64,000 nucleotides of DNA, taken from NCBI RefSeq assembly GCF_010977555.1, contig NZ_CP048815.1, forward strand, positions 4,084,501-4,148,500, written 5' to 3'. The stretch is from Caulobacter rhizosphaerae (GTDB lineage: Bacteria; Pseudomonadota; Alphaproteobacteria; Caulobacterales; Caulobacteraceae). The notes below the pieces were generated by a model. The model did no database searches, was not told the origin of the DNA, and saw nothing but the letters and a program-made list of their open reading frames with translations. This document shows, piece by piece, positions 1 to 8,745 of this stretch. Every line of letters starts with the position of its first letter. The first letter of the stretch is position 1. A program made the position numbers and the translations under genes.

Positions 1-548
1 TGCCCCTGGCCCGCATCGCCGAGGTCCTGCGCCGCCTGGCCGAGGAAGAGGTCCCGCTGCGGAACCTGCGCGACATCCTGGAATCCCTGGCCGACGCCGG
101 CCAGCGCGAGAAGGATCCGTTCGCCCTGACCGAGTTCGCGCGGGTCGCCCTGCGCCGCCAGATCAGCCACCGCTACGCGCCCGACGGCGCCCTGCGTGCG
201 GTCGTGCTGGAGCCGCCGCTGGAACAGCACCTGCGCGAGGCCATCCGCACCGGCGGCGGCGCCCAGCAGCTGGCGCTGGATCCGGAGATGTCGCGCCGGA
301 TCACCGACGCCATCCTGGCCAAGGTGGACGACACCCAGGCGCCGGTCCTGCTGGCCGCCATCGACCTGCGCCGGCATGTGCGCAAGCTGATCGAGCCCGC
401 CCGCTTCGACCTGGGCGTGCTGTCGTTTCACGAACTGCTGCCTACCCTGAAGCTCGAGATCGCCGGTCGCGTCGCCTTCCCGCGCGAGCCGCTGACCGTC
501 GTGCCGAACGATCCTGAACCGCCCCAAACCGCGCCGGCGGCGGCCTGA
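1..548 (+). CDS. sctV: T3SS export gate protein SctV, C-terminal part (5' end outside window)
   Basis: The reading frame is open from the left edge (first full codon at base 3) to TGA at 546-548. It encodes about 181 residues of the cytoplasmic domain of the SctV/FlhA export-gate family. The segment with LRNLRDILESLA, then QREKD, LRRQISHRYA and finally VLSFHELLP is the hallmark C-terminal region of non-flagellar SctV (YscV/InvA/HrcV). The flagellar paralogue FlhA differs here. The protein forms the nonameric ring that receives chaperone-substrate complexes at the inner membrane. The membrane domain lies outside the window. sctC follows 13 bp downstream, so this is probably the upstream end of the same operon. 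Confidence 0.9.
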   Translation, partial: PLARIAEVLRRLAEEEVPLRNLRDILESLADAGQREKDPFALTEFARVALRRQISHRYAPDGALRAVVLEPPLEQHLREAIRTGGGAQQLALDPEMSRRITDAILAKVDDTQAPVLLAAIDLRRHVRKLIEPARFDLGVLSFHELLPTLKLEIAGRVAFPREPLTVVPNDPEPPQTAPAAA

Positions 549-561
549 ACCTGGAGACGGA

Positions 562-2469
562 ATGCGCCTACGACCGGACTACGCCACCGCTTCCCGCTGT
601 TCCTGGCGAAAGACCTTGCTCGCCGCCGGCCTCGGCGCCGCCCTGCTGATGCCGCCGCTCGCCGCCGTCGCCGGTGAGGTTCCCCTGGGCGCGCGCACGG
701 TGGACCTGACGGCGCGCGAACAGCCGATCAGCCAGTTCCTGCAGAACTTCTACAGCCAGGTCGGCGTGCCGGTGGTGATCTCGTCCTCGGTGGCTGGCAC
801 GATCAACGGCGTCTTCAAGGGTCCGGCCGCCAAGATCGACGCCGACGTCTCCAAGGCCTTCGACCTGGTGACCTATTACGACGGCGGCGCGGCCTATGTG
901 TACACCGCCTCGCAGCTATCCAGCCGCAGCTTCCCGATCTCGGCGTCGGCGTCGCGGCGGGTGGACCGGGCGGCCCGGCAACTGGGCATGCTGGACAGCC
1001 GCAACACCCTGCGCGCCACCGGCGACATGCTGCTGGCGTCGGGCGCGCCGCGCTTCCTGCAGCAGATCGACGAGTTGGCCCGCGGCGGGGTCCAGGCCGA
1101 GGCGGCTTCGCCGACCCTGCAGTACCGGGTGTTCTACCTGCGCTACGGCTGGGCCGACGACGTGAACCTGACGGTGGGCTCCAAGCAGGTGACCATTCCC
1201 GGCGTCGCCTCGATCGTGCGGTCGCTGGTCAATTCCGATCCCAACGAACGCGCCGGGGCCAGCGCCCGCAGCGAGAACCTGGTCCCGGCCGCCGTCCAGG
1301 GCCTGCGCGGCCAGGGCCTGGCCACCCTGGGCACGCCCAATCCGGCGGGCCCGGGCTACGCCAACGACCAGGGCACGCTGGGCATGCCCCTGGCCAACGA
1401 GCAGACCGGCGTCTACTCGCCGCAGAACCCGGTCCGGATCCAGGCGGATTCGCGCCTCAACGCCGTCATCGTCCGCGACGTGGCCGAGCGGATGTCGGCC
1501 TATGAGGAACTGGTCCGCGCCCTCGACGTCGAGCCGCAGCTTCTGGAGATCGAGGCGGCGATCATCGACATCGACACCACCAAGGCCCGCGACCTGGGCG
1601 TGAACTGGCGGTTCGACGACGGCAACGGCGGCGTCCAGTTCGGCCGCGGCCCCAACGCCCCGGCCGGCCTGGAAGACAGCAACCTGGTCCGCGGCAATAC
1701 CTCGCCCAAGTCGGCCGCCGGCCTAGTGGCCTCGACCATCATCGGCAACGGCGACTACTTCTCGGCGCGGCTCAACGCCCTGGAGACCGAGGGCGTGGCC
1801 CGGGTGGTCTCGCGTCCGCAGATTGTCACCCTGTCGAACGTCGAGGCGGTGTTCCAGAACACGCGCGACTTCTATGTCCGCCTGGCCGGCGAGCGCGACG
1901 TGGACCTGTTCAACGTCAGCAGCGGCACCACCCTGCGAGTCACGCCGCACGTCACGCGCGACAACAACCAGACCCGGATCCGCATGCTGGTCAGCATTGA
2001 GGACGGGGCCCTGACCAACGCCAGCGTCGACAACATCCCGGTGGTCAGGCGCTCGGCCTTGAACACCCAGGCCCTGATCGTCGAAGGCCAGAGCCTTCTG
2101 CTGGGCGGCATGACCGTACAGTCCGACACCAACGACTCCACCAAGATCCCCGTGCTGGGCAGCATTCCGGGCTTGGGGAACCTGTTCAAGGTGCAGTCGC
2201 GCAGCAGCGGCCGCGTCGAGCGGATGTTCCTGATCACGCCGCGCCTGGCCTCGATCGGCGCGGCGCGGTCCACCACCCAGGCGGGCCTGCGCTACGACGC
2301 CCCGGCCTCGGGCTTCGAGAACGCTCCCCTGCCTTCGGCCCCGCCCCTGCCCGTCGACCGCAAGAAGCCGCCCCGCGCGGCCAGGACCAGTCGCGCGACC
2401 CAGCCTCCCGCCCCACCGCCGACGCCGCCCGCCAGCGGCACGATGCAACCCATCCCCAACCCGAGTTAG
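562..2469 (+). CDS. sctC: T3SS outer-membrane secretin SctC
   Basis: A 635-residue protein that forms the outer-membrane ring of the injectisome. Residues about 15-38 form a hydrophobic signal peptide ending near AVAGEV. The N-terminal half holds the N0/N1 type periplasmic domains (PISQFLQNF region). The C-terminal half is the secretin domain, with VEPQLLEIEAAIIDID and the closing signature LLLGGMTVQSD ... IPVLGSIPGLGNLFK. The tail after about residue 580 is proline-rich and probably disordered. A GGAGACGG ribosome site precedes ATG 562. Length and order (sctV-sctC-sctD) suit a T3SS secretin rather than a type II or pilus secretin. The pilotin is not identified with certainty; the lipoprotein at 15257-15745 is a weak candidate. 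Confidence 0.93.
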   Translation: MRLRPDYATASRCSWRKTLLAAGLGAALLMPPLAAVAGEVPLGARTVDLTAREQPISQFLQNFYSQVGVPVVISSSVAGTINGVFKGPAAKIDADVSKAFDLVTYYDGGAAYVYTASQLSSRSFPISASASRRVDRAARQLGMLDSRNTLRATGDMLLASGAPRFLQQIDELARGGVQAEAASPTLQYRVFYLRYGWADDVNLTVGSKQVTIPGVASIVRSLVNSDPNERAGASARSENLVPAAVQGLRGQGLATLGTPNPAGPGYANDQGTLGMPLANEQTGVYSPQNPVRIQADSRLNAVIVRDVAERMSAYEELVRALDVEPQLLEIEAAIIDIDTTKARDLGVNWRFDDGNGGVQFGRGPNAPAGLEDSNLVRGNTSPKSAAGLVASTIIGNGDYFSARLNALETEGVARVVSRPQIVTLSNVEAVFQNTRDFYVRLAGERDVDLFNVSSGTTLRVTPHVTRDNNQTRIRMLVSIEDGALTNASVDNIPVVRRSALNTQALIVEGQSLLLGGMTVQSDTNDSTKIPVLGSIPGLGNLFKVQSRSSGRVERMFLITPRLASIGAARSTTQAGLRYDAPASGFENAPLPSAPPLPVDRKKPPRAARTSRATQPPAPPPTPPASGTMQPIPNPS

Positions 2470-2474
2470 GCGCC

Positions 2475-3617
2475 ATGTTCGACACAGCCCTCGAAACCTC
2501 CTCGGAAACCCTCGTCCTCAAGGTGCTGGCCGGTCGCGTGCGGGGCGCCTCAGCTCCGCTCGGCGATGGCGAGCCGGTGGATCTTGGCCACGGCTTCGAC
2601 GCCGACATCGTGCTGCGCGATCCCAGCGCCAAGGGGATCCGCGCGCGGCTGACGGCGCGAGAGGACGCCGCCGACCTGGAGATCCTGGAAGGCCGCGCCG
2701 AGATGCTCGGCCACGTCCTGGCCGCGCCATCCCGGGCCGTGCTGCCGTTCTACGTGCCGCTGCTGATCGGCGACAACGCCGTCGCCATCGGCCTGGAGGA
2801 CAGTCCTCGCTGGGCCGAGGCCGAGCGGCTGCTGACCACCGCCCCGCCCAGCGCGGCCCACGAGGTCGCCGATGTCGACCACGATTATGGCGAGACGGTC
2901 GCCCGCCGGCTGTTCGACCGCGCCGTGGCTGTCGTGCGCGGCACGCCGCACCTGGTGCCTGGCCTGGTGTTCGGCGCCGCCCTGGCCTGCGTGACCTACG
3001 CCGCCGCCAACGCCCCGATCTGGGGCGGCCCGCACGCCAGCGCCAGTCAGGTCCATGCCCTGCTGCGCGAGGAAGGCTACGGCGCCCTGGCGGTCAAGCC
3101 GGGCGAAGGCGACAAGCTGGTGATCGCCGGGGTGCTGAACCGCGAGGCCGACAAGGACCGGCTGCGCCAGATCGTCGACGCCCGCGAGGTGCCGGCCCGT
3201 ATCGAGGTGCAGACCAGCGAGTCCCTGGCCCAGAACGTCGAGGACGTGTTCATGGCCAACGGCCTTGCCGCCACCGCCCGGCCCAACGGCTTGGCGCGGG
3301 TGCAGGTGCAGGTCACCGGCCCCGCCGAAGAGGTCGCCAAGGTGGAGAAGGTGGCGCTGGCCGACGTCCGCGGCCTGCGCGGCCTGGACATCTCGCGCGT
3401 CGACGGCGGCGGCGACCGCTTCGGCAAGGTGTTCGACGAAGGTCCCGGCAAACGGGTGGTGTCGGTGGTCGGCGGCGACGCCGGCTACGTCGCGACCGCC
3501 GACGGCGCCCGCTACTTCGCCGGATCCATGCTGCCGACGGGCGACCGCATCGTCGCCGTCGAAAGCCAGGCGGTCACCGTCGAGAAGGGCGGCGCGCAAA
3601 CCAAGCTGATGTTCTGA
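2475..3617 (+). CDS. sctD: T3SS inner-membrane ring protein SctD
   Basis: A 380-residue protein with the SctD layout: an N-terminal cytoplasmic forkhead-associated-like domain (about 10-110), one transmembrane segment at about 160-180 (LVPGLVFGAALACVTYAAA), then periplasmic ring-building repeats. It begins 5 bp after the sctC stop, so the two are co-transcribed and likely translationally coupled. With SctJ it forms the inner-membrane ring that SctC docks onto. Sequence identity within this family is always low, so the assignment rests on topology, size and position between the secretin and rod genes. The C-terminal residues (about 255-380) are rich in short beta-type segments, as in periplasmic ring domains. 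Confidence 0.85.
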   Translation: MFDTALETSSETLVLKVLAGRVRGASAPLGDGEPVDLGHGFDADIVLRDPSAKGIRARLTAREDAADLEILEGRAEMLGHVLAAPSRAVLPFYVPLLIGDNAVAIGLEDSPRWAEAERLLTTAPPSAAHEVADVDHDYGETVARRLFDRAVAVVRGTPHLVPGLVFGAALACVTYAAANAPIWGGPHASASQVHALLREEGYGALAVKPGEGDKLVIAGVLNREADKDRLRQIVDAREVPARIEVQTSESLAQNVEDVFMANGLAATARPNGLARVQVQVTGPAEEVAKVEKVALADVRGLRGLDISRVDGGGDRFGKVFDEGPGKRVVSVVGGDAGYVATADGARYFAGSMLPTGDRIVAVESQAVTVEKGGAQTKLMF

Positions 3618-3641
3618 ATCAACCCGAGAAGGAGAACGACC

Positions 3642-3947
3642 ATGGCCGACGAAATCCAGGGGTTTGGCAACCTCTCCCTGGCCTCCACGCTCCAGGGCAC
3701 GAACAACAAGAACCGTCCCGGCACCTGGTTCGAGGCCATGGCCCACGCCTGGGGTCAGACGCTTGACGCCCAGGCGGTCAAGATCACCGAACTGGCCGAC
3801 CAGATCGGCCCTGGCGGCGAGGACAAGCCCTCGGTCATGGCCATGCTCACGGCCGAGAGCCTGCGCATGAACTTCATGGCCAATTCTGAATCCACCTCGG
3901 TCGACAGCGTCGGCCGGGCCCTCGAAACCATGGCCCGCAAGAACTAG
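3642..3947 (+). CDS. sctF: Probable T3SS needle subunit SctF
   Basis: A 101-residue protein between sctD and sctI, where needle genes usually sit. It is somewhat longer than typical needle subunits (about 80 residues). The C-terminal helix carries LRMNFMANSESTSVDSV, which lines up with the needle motif NLYRNAQSNTVKAI (shared N..S..V spacing). No signal peptide or transmembrane segment is present, as expected for a T3SS substrate. An AGAAGGAGAA ribosome site precedes ATG 3642, a stronger site than those of its neighbours, which would suit a subunit needed in many copies. The alternative is a needle chaperone or an early substrate; the helix alignment favours the needle itself. Confidence 0.65.
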   Translation: MADEIQGFGNLSLASTLQGTNNKNRPGTWFEAMAHAWGQTLDAQAVKITELADQIGPGGEDKPSVMAMLTAESLRMNFMANSESTSVDSVGRALETMARKN

Positions 3948-3972
3948 CGGTCCTCCAGTCGAAAGAGACGTC

Positions 3973-4368
3973 ATGTCCTTCGATCCCGTTTCGGCGGCGG
4001 CCCTGGTCGCCCCGCAGGAAGCCCAGGTCACCCAGGTCGGCTACGGCGCGACCATGACCGACGCGGTCCAGTTCCAGAACGCCCTGCACGTGGCCGGGGC
4101 CCAAGCCCCGTCGGGGCTTGGCGGCCCCGAAGCCCTGGCCCCGGCCATGAAGGGCATCTTCAACCAGCTGGAATTCGTCAACGGCCAGGCCTCGAACCTG
4201 GCGGCCCACGCCAAGGCGGCCGAGGCCAAGGGCGCGGCGATCACGCCCGGCGAGATGATCGGCCTGACCGTCCAGTGCCACGAGTTCATGTTCAACTGCC
4301 AGCTGACCTCGAACATCGCCAACCGCACGTCCGATGGCCTGCAGCAGCTGTTCCGGCAGCAAGCCTAG
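3973..4368 (+). CDS. sctI: T3SS inner rod protein SctI
   Basis: A 131-residue protein located directly before sctJ, the conserved place of the inner rod/needle adapter. The last 40 residues (GEMIGLTVQCHEFMF, then QLTSNIANRTSDGLQQLF) form the amphipathic C-terminal helix typical of SctI, ending with the usual polar QQ tail. The N-terminal half is low in complexity and Ala/Gly-rich, as expected for a secreted, partly disordered subunit. There is no signal peptide. It lies 25 bp after the needle candidate and 9 bp before sctJ. One cysteine (in the VQCHEF segment) and a second in FNCQ are unusual for this family. Confidence 0.8.
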   Translation: MSFDPVSAAALVAPQEAQVTQVGYGATMTDAVQFQNALHVAGAQAPSGLGGPEALAPAMKGIFNQLEFVNGQASNLAAHAKAAEAKGAAITPGEMIGLTVQCHEFMFNCQLTSNIANRTSDGLQQLFRQQA

Positions 4369-4377
4369 GAGGCGAAC

Positions 4378-5118
4378 ATGCGCAGGAGCCTCCTGGCCGT
4401 CCTGGCCGCCACATCCCTGCTCCTCTCGGCCTGCGCCGAGAAGGAGCTCTACGGCGACCTCTCCGAACGCGAGGCCAACGAGATGGTCGCCGTGCTGCAG
4501 AACGCCGGCGTCTCGGCCGCCAAGAGCACCAAGGACGGCAAGGTCTGGACTCTGAAGACCCGACCCGAGCAGTTCTCGTCCGCCGTGGCCGTGCTGCACG
4601 ACCAGGGCTATCCCCGCGACAAGTTCGAGAGCCTGGGCGACGTGTTCAAGAAGGAGGGCTTCGTCTCCTCGCCGATGGAGCAGCGGGCCCGGCTGATGTA
4701 CGGCCTCAGCCAGGAGCTGAGCCAGACCATCTCGTCGATCGATGGCGTGGTCCAGGCCCGGGTCCACATCGCCGTGCCCGAGGCCGATCCGCTGGCCGAG
4801 ACCCAGAAACCGTCCTCGGCCTCGGTGTTCATCCGCCACAATCCTGACGTCGATCTGTCGGGGCAGGTGGGGTCGATCAAGGCGCTGGTCACCAATTCGA
4901 TCGAGGGCCTGCCCTACGACAAGGTGACGGTGGTGATGTTCCCGGCCCGGCCGGTGATGACCCAGGCCCAGCCCTCGGCCGTCAAGTCCCTGACCGTGCC
5001 CGCCATCGCCGTGGTGCTGGCCGTGGGCGGGGTGGCCGCCTACCTGCTGACCCGCCGTCCGAAGAAGAAGCCCCGGCCCCGCCTGCGCGCGGTCGAGACC
5101 GAGAGGCCGGCGGCATGA
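4378..5118 (+). CDS. sctJ: T3SS inner-membrane ring lipoprotein SctJ
   Basis: A 246-residue lipoprotein of the YscJ/FliF family. The lipobox LLSAC places the lipidated cysteine at residue 19. It continues with the canonical opening KELYGDLSEREANEMVAVLQ and the ring-building motif YGLSQELSQTISSIDGVVQA. Near the C terminus a transmembrane segment (about 204-224) is followed by a basic cytoplasmic tail (RRPKKKPRPRLR). It forms the 24-fold inner-membrane ring with SctD. The stop overlaps the sctK start as ATGA. A GGAGGCGAAC ribosome site precedes ATG 4378. Confidence 0.93.
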   Translation: MRRSLLAVLAATSLLLSACAEKELYGDLSEREANEMVAVLQNAGVSAAKSTKDGKVWTLKTRPEQFSSAVAVLHDQGYPRDKFESLGDVFKKEGFVSSPMEQRARLMYGLSQELSQTISSIDGVVQARVHIAVPEADPLAETQKPSSASVFIRHNPDVDLSGQVGSIKALVTNSIEGLPYDKVTVVMFPARPVMTQAQPSAVKSLTVPAIAVVLAVGGVAAYLLTRRPKKKPRPRLRAVETERPAA

Positions 5119-5705
5119 GCGGCGGCGACGCTCGAGCCCGGATCGTCGCCCGGGCGCGCGTGCTCGACGCCGCCGGCGCGCCCGCCGGCCTTCCGGTCGA
5201 CCTGAGCGTTCGGGCGAGGCGCCTGGCGCGCCGGCTGGCCGAGCGCGCGGGGCGCGGCTGCGCCCCCGCCGTGGATTTCGCCGACATCGCCGCCCTGCCC
5301 GACTGGGCGTCCTGGCCAACCGAGCGCCGCGACCTGTTCGTCCACCTGGCCGGCGCCATGGCTTGCGCCCCGGCTCTACGCCGCACGATCGACGGCCGCG
5401 TGCTGGCCCGCCTGGCGCGCCGACTGGGCGAGGCGACGCTGGACGCGGTGCTGGCCACGCCGGCCGGCCTGATCCCGCCCTCGCCCTGCGACACGGCCCT
5501 GGCCAGCGACGCCGGCCTGCGGGACCTGGGCGCGGCGGTGCTGCTCTCCGAACTCGCGGACCGCCCAGCCCTGTCGGTCCGCCTGGCCCACCTGCTGGAC
5601 GCCCAGCCCTGGCCGTTGCCGGCCGCCGTCGGCCAGGCCGCCCTGCATGCGGCGCGCGGAAGTCTGCTGGCGCTCGAGGCCGGCGCCATGGAGGCCGCCG
5701 CATGA
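5115..5705 (+). CDS. sctK: T3SS sorting-platform protein SctK (by position)
   Basis: A 196-residue, Arg- and Ala-rich soluble protein between sctJ and sctL. It is linked by ATGA overlaps at both ends, so the whole block is one translationally coupled unit. SctK links the cytoplasmic sorting platform (SctQ/SctL/SctN) to the SctD ring and is one of the least conserved T3SS proteins. Nothing in the sequence alone proves the function; gene order (J-K-L-N) and size are the main evidence. No signal peptide or membrane segment is seen. Confidence 0.7.
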   Translation: MSGGDARARIVARARVLDAAGAPAGLPVDLSVRARRLARRLAERAGRGCAPAVDFADIAALPDWASWPTERRDLFVHLAGAMACAPALRRTIDGRVLARLARRLGEATLDAVLATPAGLIPPSPCDTALASDAGLRDLGAAVLLSELADRPALSVRLAHLLDAQPWPLPAAVGQAALHAARGSLLALEAGAMEAAA

Positions 5706-6298
5706 GCTATCTGCTGCTCGCCTCCGCCCCCTCCGCGGCCCTGCTGACCGACGACCCGATCCTGCGCCGCGAAGACGTCGCCCGTCTGACCCAGGCCGCC
5801 GAGATCGTCGCCAGTCTGGAAGACCACCGCCAAGCCGCCCGCGACGCCGCGGTCGCCGAGGGTTTCGCCCACGGTCGCACCGAGGGCGCCGCCAAGGCCG
5901 CTCGCGAGACCGCCGAGACGCTGGCCGGCGTGCACAACGCCTTGCAGGCCGAACGGGCTCGCCTGCGCGCCTCGTCCGCCGCCCTGGCCCTGGATATCGT
6001 CCGTCGCATCGCCGCCGGCCTCGCGCCCGAGGACGTGTTGGCCGCCCTGGCCGAGCAGGCCGCGCGCGACCTGCTGCCGGAAGAGCCGATCGGCGTCCGC
6101 GTCGCCCCCGAGGCGGTCGGCGCCGTCAGCCGTCGCCTGTGGCCGATCGGGGCGCGGATCGAGGTGCACGGCGACCCCGACCTGGCGGCCGGAGACTGCG
6201 TGCTCGACACCCCGTCGGGCCGCACCCACGCCGGGCTCGAAGTCCAGTTGAAGGCGCTGGAGTCGGTGTTCGCCGCCCGCGACGAGGCCGCCGCATGA
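5702..6298 (+). CDS. sctL: T3SS ATPase stator SctL (FliH/YscL family)
   Basis: A 198-residue protein starting at ATG 5702 inside the sctK stop (ATGA). The frame is open further upstream, but that part is only an overprint of sctK. The central section (about 55-110: EDHRQAARDAAVAEGFAHG onwards) is the charged Ala/Glu-rich helix typical of SctL/FliH, followed by a C-terminal domain with DPDLAAGDCVLDTPSGR, the conserved closing segment of this family (the flagellar equivalent reads GGC.vEs..G..d). It holds the ATPase SctN in the sorting platform and regulates it. The sctN start overlaps its stop (ATGA). Confidence 0.88.
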   Translation: MSYLLLASAPSAALLTDDPILRREDVARLTQAAEIVASLEDHRQAARDAAVAEGFAHGRTEGAAKAARETAETLAGVHNALQAERARLRASSAALALDIVRRIAAGLAPEDVLAALAEQAARDLLPEEPIGVRVAPEAVGAVSRRLWPIGARIEVHGDPDLAAGDCVLDTPSGRTHAGLEVQLKALESVFAARDEAAA

Positions 6299-7608
6299 AC
6301 GCGCCCGACGCCATCCTGCACGACGCCCTGCGCCACGCCCGCACCGTCGAGCGACGCGGCCGGGTGGTCCAGGCTTTCGGCACCACGATCCGCGCCACGG
6401 GCCTGGACGCCCGCATCGGCCAGGAGTGCGAGATCGTCGACCGCGCCAGCGGCGGCCGCGTGAAGGCCCAGGTGGTCGGGTTCCAGGACGGCGCGGCCAT
6501 CCTGACGCCCCTGACTCGACTGGAGGGCCTGTCGATCGACGCCGAGGTGCTGGCCGGCTCGCGCCGCAGCGAGATCGGGGTCGGCGACGGCCTGCTGGGC
6601 CGAGTGCTGGACGCCCATGGCGAGCCGCTGGACGGCCTGGGCCCGATCGCCGGTCCACTGCGCCCGCAGGCGGTCTATGGCGAGGCGCCCAATCCCCTGG
6701 CGCGCTCGCCGATCGACAGCGTGTTCGCCACCGGCGTGCGCAGCGTCGACACGATGCTGACCACCGGCGAGGGGCAAAGGGTCGGGGTGTTCGCCATGGC
6801 CGGCGGCGGCAAGTCGACCCTGCTGGGCATGTTCGCCCGTCACGCCCAGGCTGACGTCAACGTCATCGCCCTGATCGGCGAACGCGGGCGGGAGGTGCGC
6901 GAGTTCCTTGACGACTGCCTGGGTCCCGAGGGTCTGGCGCGCTCGGTGGTGATCGTCTCGACCTCCGATCGACCCGCCATGGAGCGGGTGCGCGCCGCCC
7001 ATGTGGCCACCGCCATCGCCGAGGGCTTCCGGGCTCGGGGCCTGAAGGTCATGCTGCAGATGGACAGCGTCACCCGCTTCGCCCGCGCTCTGCGCGAGAT
7101 CGGCCTGTCGGTGGGCGAGCCGGCGGTGCGCCGGGGCTTCCCGCCGTCGGTCTTCGCCGAACTGCCGCGCCTGTTCGAACGGGCGGGCGCGGCCGAGGGC
7201 GGCGCGATCACCGCCTTCTATACCGTGCTGGTCGAGGACGAGGACGGCGGCGACCCGGTCGGCGAGGAGGTCCGCTCGATCCTAGACGGCCACATCTACC
7301 TGTCGCGCAAGCTGGGCCAGGCCGGCCACTATCCGGCGATCGACATCGCCGCCAGCCTCAGCCGGGTCTTCCCGCGCGTGGCCTCGGCCGAGCACCAGGC
7401 CCAGGCCGCCAGTGTGCGCGGCTGGATGGCCAAGTACGCCGACATCGAGTTCCTGCTGCAGATCGGCGAGTACAAGGCCGGCGGCGATCCGCTGGCCGAT
7501 GTCGCCATCGCCAGGCGGCCGGCGATCGAGGCGCTGCTGCGCCAGAGCCCGCACGAGCGCATCGCCCTGGCCGACGCCCTGGCGACCCTGGCCGAGACCG
7601 TCGCATGA
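6295..7608 (+). CDS. sctN: T3SS ATPase SctN
   Basis: A 437-residue hexameric ATPase that strips chaperones and unfolds substrates at the base of the injectisome. ATG 6295 overlaps the sctL stop; the open frame further upstream overprints other genes. Visible motifs: Walker A AMAGGGKS (about 167-174), the family signature IGERGREVREF (194-204), Walker B region VMLQMDSVTRFA with Asp at about 257, and the FPPSVFAELPRLFERAG block. The phosphate loop reads AGGGKST where most T3SS ATPases have GSGVGKST, which still fits the pattern. The C-terminal KYADIEFLLQIGEY is also family-typical. Confidence 0.95.
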   Translation: MNAPDAILHDALRHARTVERRGRVVQAFGTTIRATGLDARIGQECEIVDRASGGRVKAQVVGFQDGAAILTPLTRLEGLSIDAEVLAGSRRSEIGVGDGLLGRVLDAHGEPLDGLGPIAGPLRPQAVYGEAPNPLARSPIDSVFATGVRSVDTMLTTGEGQRVGVFAMAGGGKSTLLGMFARHAQADVNVIALIGERGREVREFLDDCLGPEGLARSVVIVSTSDRPAMERVRAAHVATAIAEGFRARGLKVMLQMDSVTRFARALREIGLSVGEPAVRRGFPPSVFAELPRLFERAGAAEGGAITAFYTVLVEDEDGGDPVGEEVRSILDGHIYLSRKLGQAGHYPAIDIAASLSRVFPRVASAEHQAQAASVRGWMAKYADIEFLLQIGEYKAGGDPLADVAIARRPAIEALLRQSPHERIALADALATLAETVA

Positions 7609-8084
7609 ACCCGCGCCGTCAGCTGGACATCCTGACTCCCGTCGTCCGGCTGCGTGAGCGGCGGGTCGAGGTCGCGCGCCTGGAAGCGGTCGCGGCCCGT
7701 GACGCCCTGGCGACCGCCGAGGCGGCCCTGGCCGTCCGCGACCGCGCCATCGCCGCCCACGACGCGGCCCTGGCCCGCCTGGACGCCTGGTTCGCTGAAG
7801 GCCTGTCCGGCTCCGCCGCCATGGTCGAGACCGCCCTGGCCCGCCGCGAGATGGTGGTCGAGGCCCGGGCTCGCGACCTGGATCTGCGCGAACAGGAAAG
7901 CGTCGCCGTCCACAAGGCGCGAGAGGACCTGGACGCCGCTCTGCGCGTGCTGGTGCGCGCCCAGGGCCGGTTCGAGGCGATGAGCGACCAGCGCGACCGC
8001 GCCCGCTCGGCGCTGCTGGCCCGGCGCGACGAGCGCCAGCAGCAGGAGATCGAGGAACTGCCTGCCCGGAGGGCCACGCGATGA
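7605..8084 (+). CDS. sctO: T3SS central stalk protein SctO
   Basis: A 159-residue almost entirely helical protein, dominated by Ala/Arg/Glu heptads, directly after the ATPase gene and joined to it by an ATGA overlap. This is the profile of SctO/FliJ, a two-helix coiled coil that projects from the ATPase hexamer to the export gate. Such proteins carry little sequence identity, so the call rests on position, length and the predicted antiparallel coiled coil (about 10-75 and 85-150). The downstream sctP start is again an ATGA overlap. Confidence 0.82.
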   Translation: MNPRRQLDILTPVVRLRERRVEVARLEAVAARDALATAEAALAVRDRAIAAHDAALARLDAWFAEGLSGSAAMVETALARREMVVEARARDLDLREQESVAVHKAREDLDAALRVLVRAQGRFEAMSDQRDRARSALLARRDERQQQEIEELPARRATR

Positions 8085-8740
8085 CCACCACCCGCGACGT
8101 CTCGACCGCCGAGCGCCCGACCACGCCCCAACCGCGACCGACCAGCGAGCCCGCCACGCCCTGGCGCGGCGGCGAGTTTCACGCCGCCTTGCAACAGGCG
8201 GCCGAGCGTCATGCGCCGCTGGCCCGTCAGCCGTCCCGCGCCGAACGCGAGGACGAGGATCGCACCGAGGACGGCGCCGACCTGGCCGCCCTGTTCGGTC
8301 CCGCCCACGACTTCAAGGGCGCCGATGTGGCCACGACCGACAAGGCCCCCGTCGACGGGGTGGGCACGCCCGGCGCGGCGGCCCATGGCGCGGCGGAGCC
8401 TGTCGTCATCCAGCTCCCGGCCGGGGCCACGAGCGCGGAGATCGAGGCTTTCGCCGCGGCCATGGAGAAGGCTTGGCTGGCGGCCGGGGGCAATGCGTCG
8501 AAGGGCGTGGCGATGGGCCTGGCCGATCGCGGCTCGCCGCTAACGGGCCTGGGCCTGGCGCGCGGCGCGGACGGGTCGCTGTCGCTGACCCTCGCCGCCC
8601 ATCCCAACGCCACGCCCGAGGTGACCAAGGCGCTGGAGGCCCTGCGCAAGCGCCTGGAGGTGCGAGGCCTGACCCTGGCCGACCTGCAGGTCGAGGCGGA
8701 CGATGGCGACTTCGAGCGCCTGATCCCGAAGGTGCGCTGA
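8081..8740 (+). CDS. sctP: T3SS needle-length regulator SctP (by position)
   Basis: A 219-residue protein closing the sctJ-sctP coupled block. The first about 120 residues are Pro/Thr/Ala-rich and likely disordered. The C-terminal part (SLTLAAHPNATPEVTKALEALRK, broken here for length, then LEVRGLTLADLQVEADD) resembles the globular substrate-switch domain of SctP/FliK-type rulers. The protein is shorter than most rulers. Function is inferred from position after sctO and from the disordered-plus-globular layout. The unknown minus-strand gene ends 5 bp beyond its stop, so the plus-strand transcript must end or continue against it here. Confidence 0.7.
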   Translation: MTTTRDVSTAERPTTPQPRPTSEPATPWRGGEFHAALQQAAERHAPLARQPSRAEREDEDRTEDGADLAALFGPAHDFKGADVATTDKAPVDGVGTPGAAAHGAAEPVVIQLPAGATSAEIEAFAAAMEKAWLAAGGNASKGVAMGLADRGSPLTGLGLARGADGSLSLTLAAHPNATPEVTKALEALRKRLEVRGLTLADLQVEADDGDFERLIPKVR

Positions 8741-8745
8741 TGGGC

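Noticed and set aside
5647..6294. Upstream extension of the sctN frame over sctL
   Set aside because: The extension is Arg/Pro-rich and overlaps sctL completely; ATG 6295 with the ATGA overlap and the normal ATPase length fit better.
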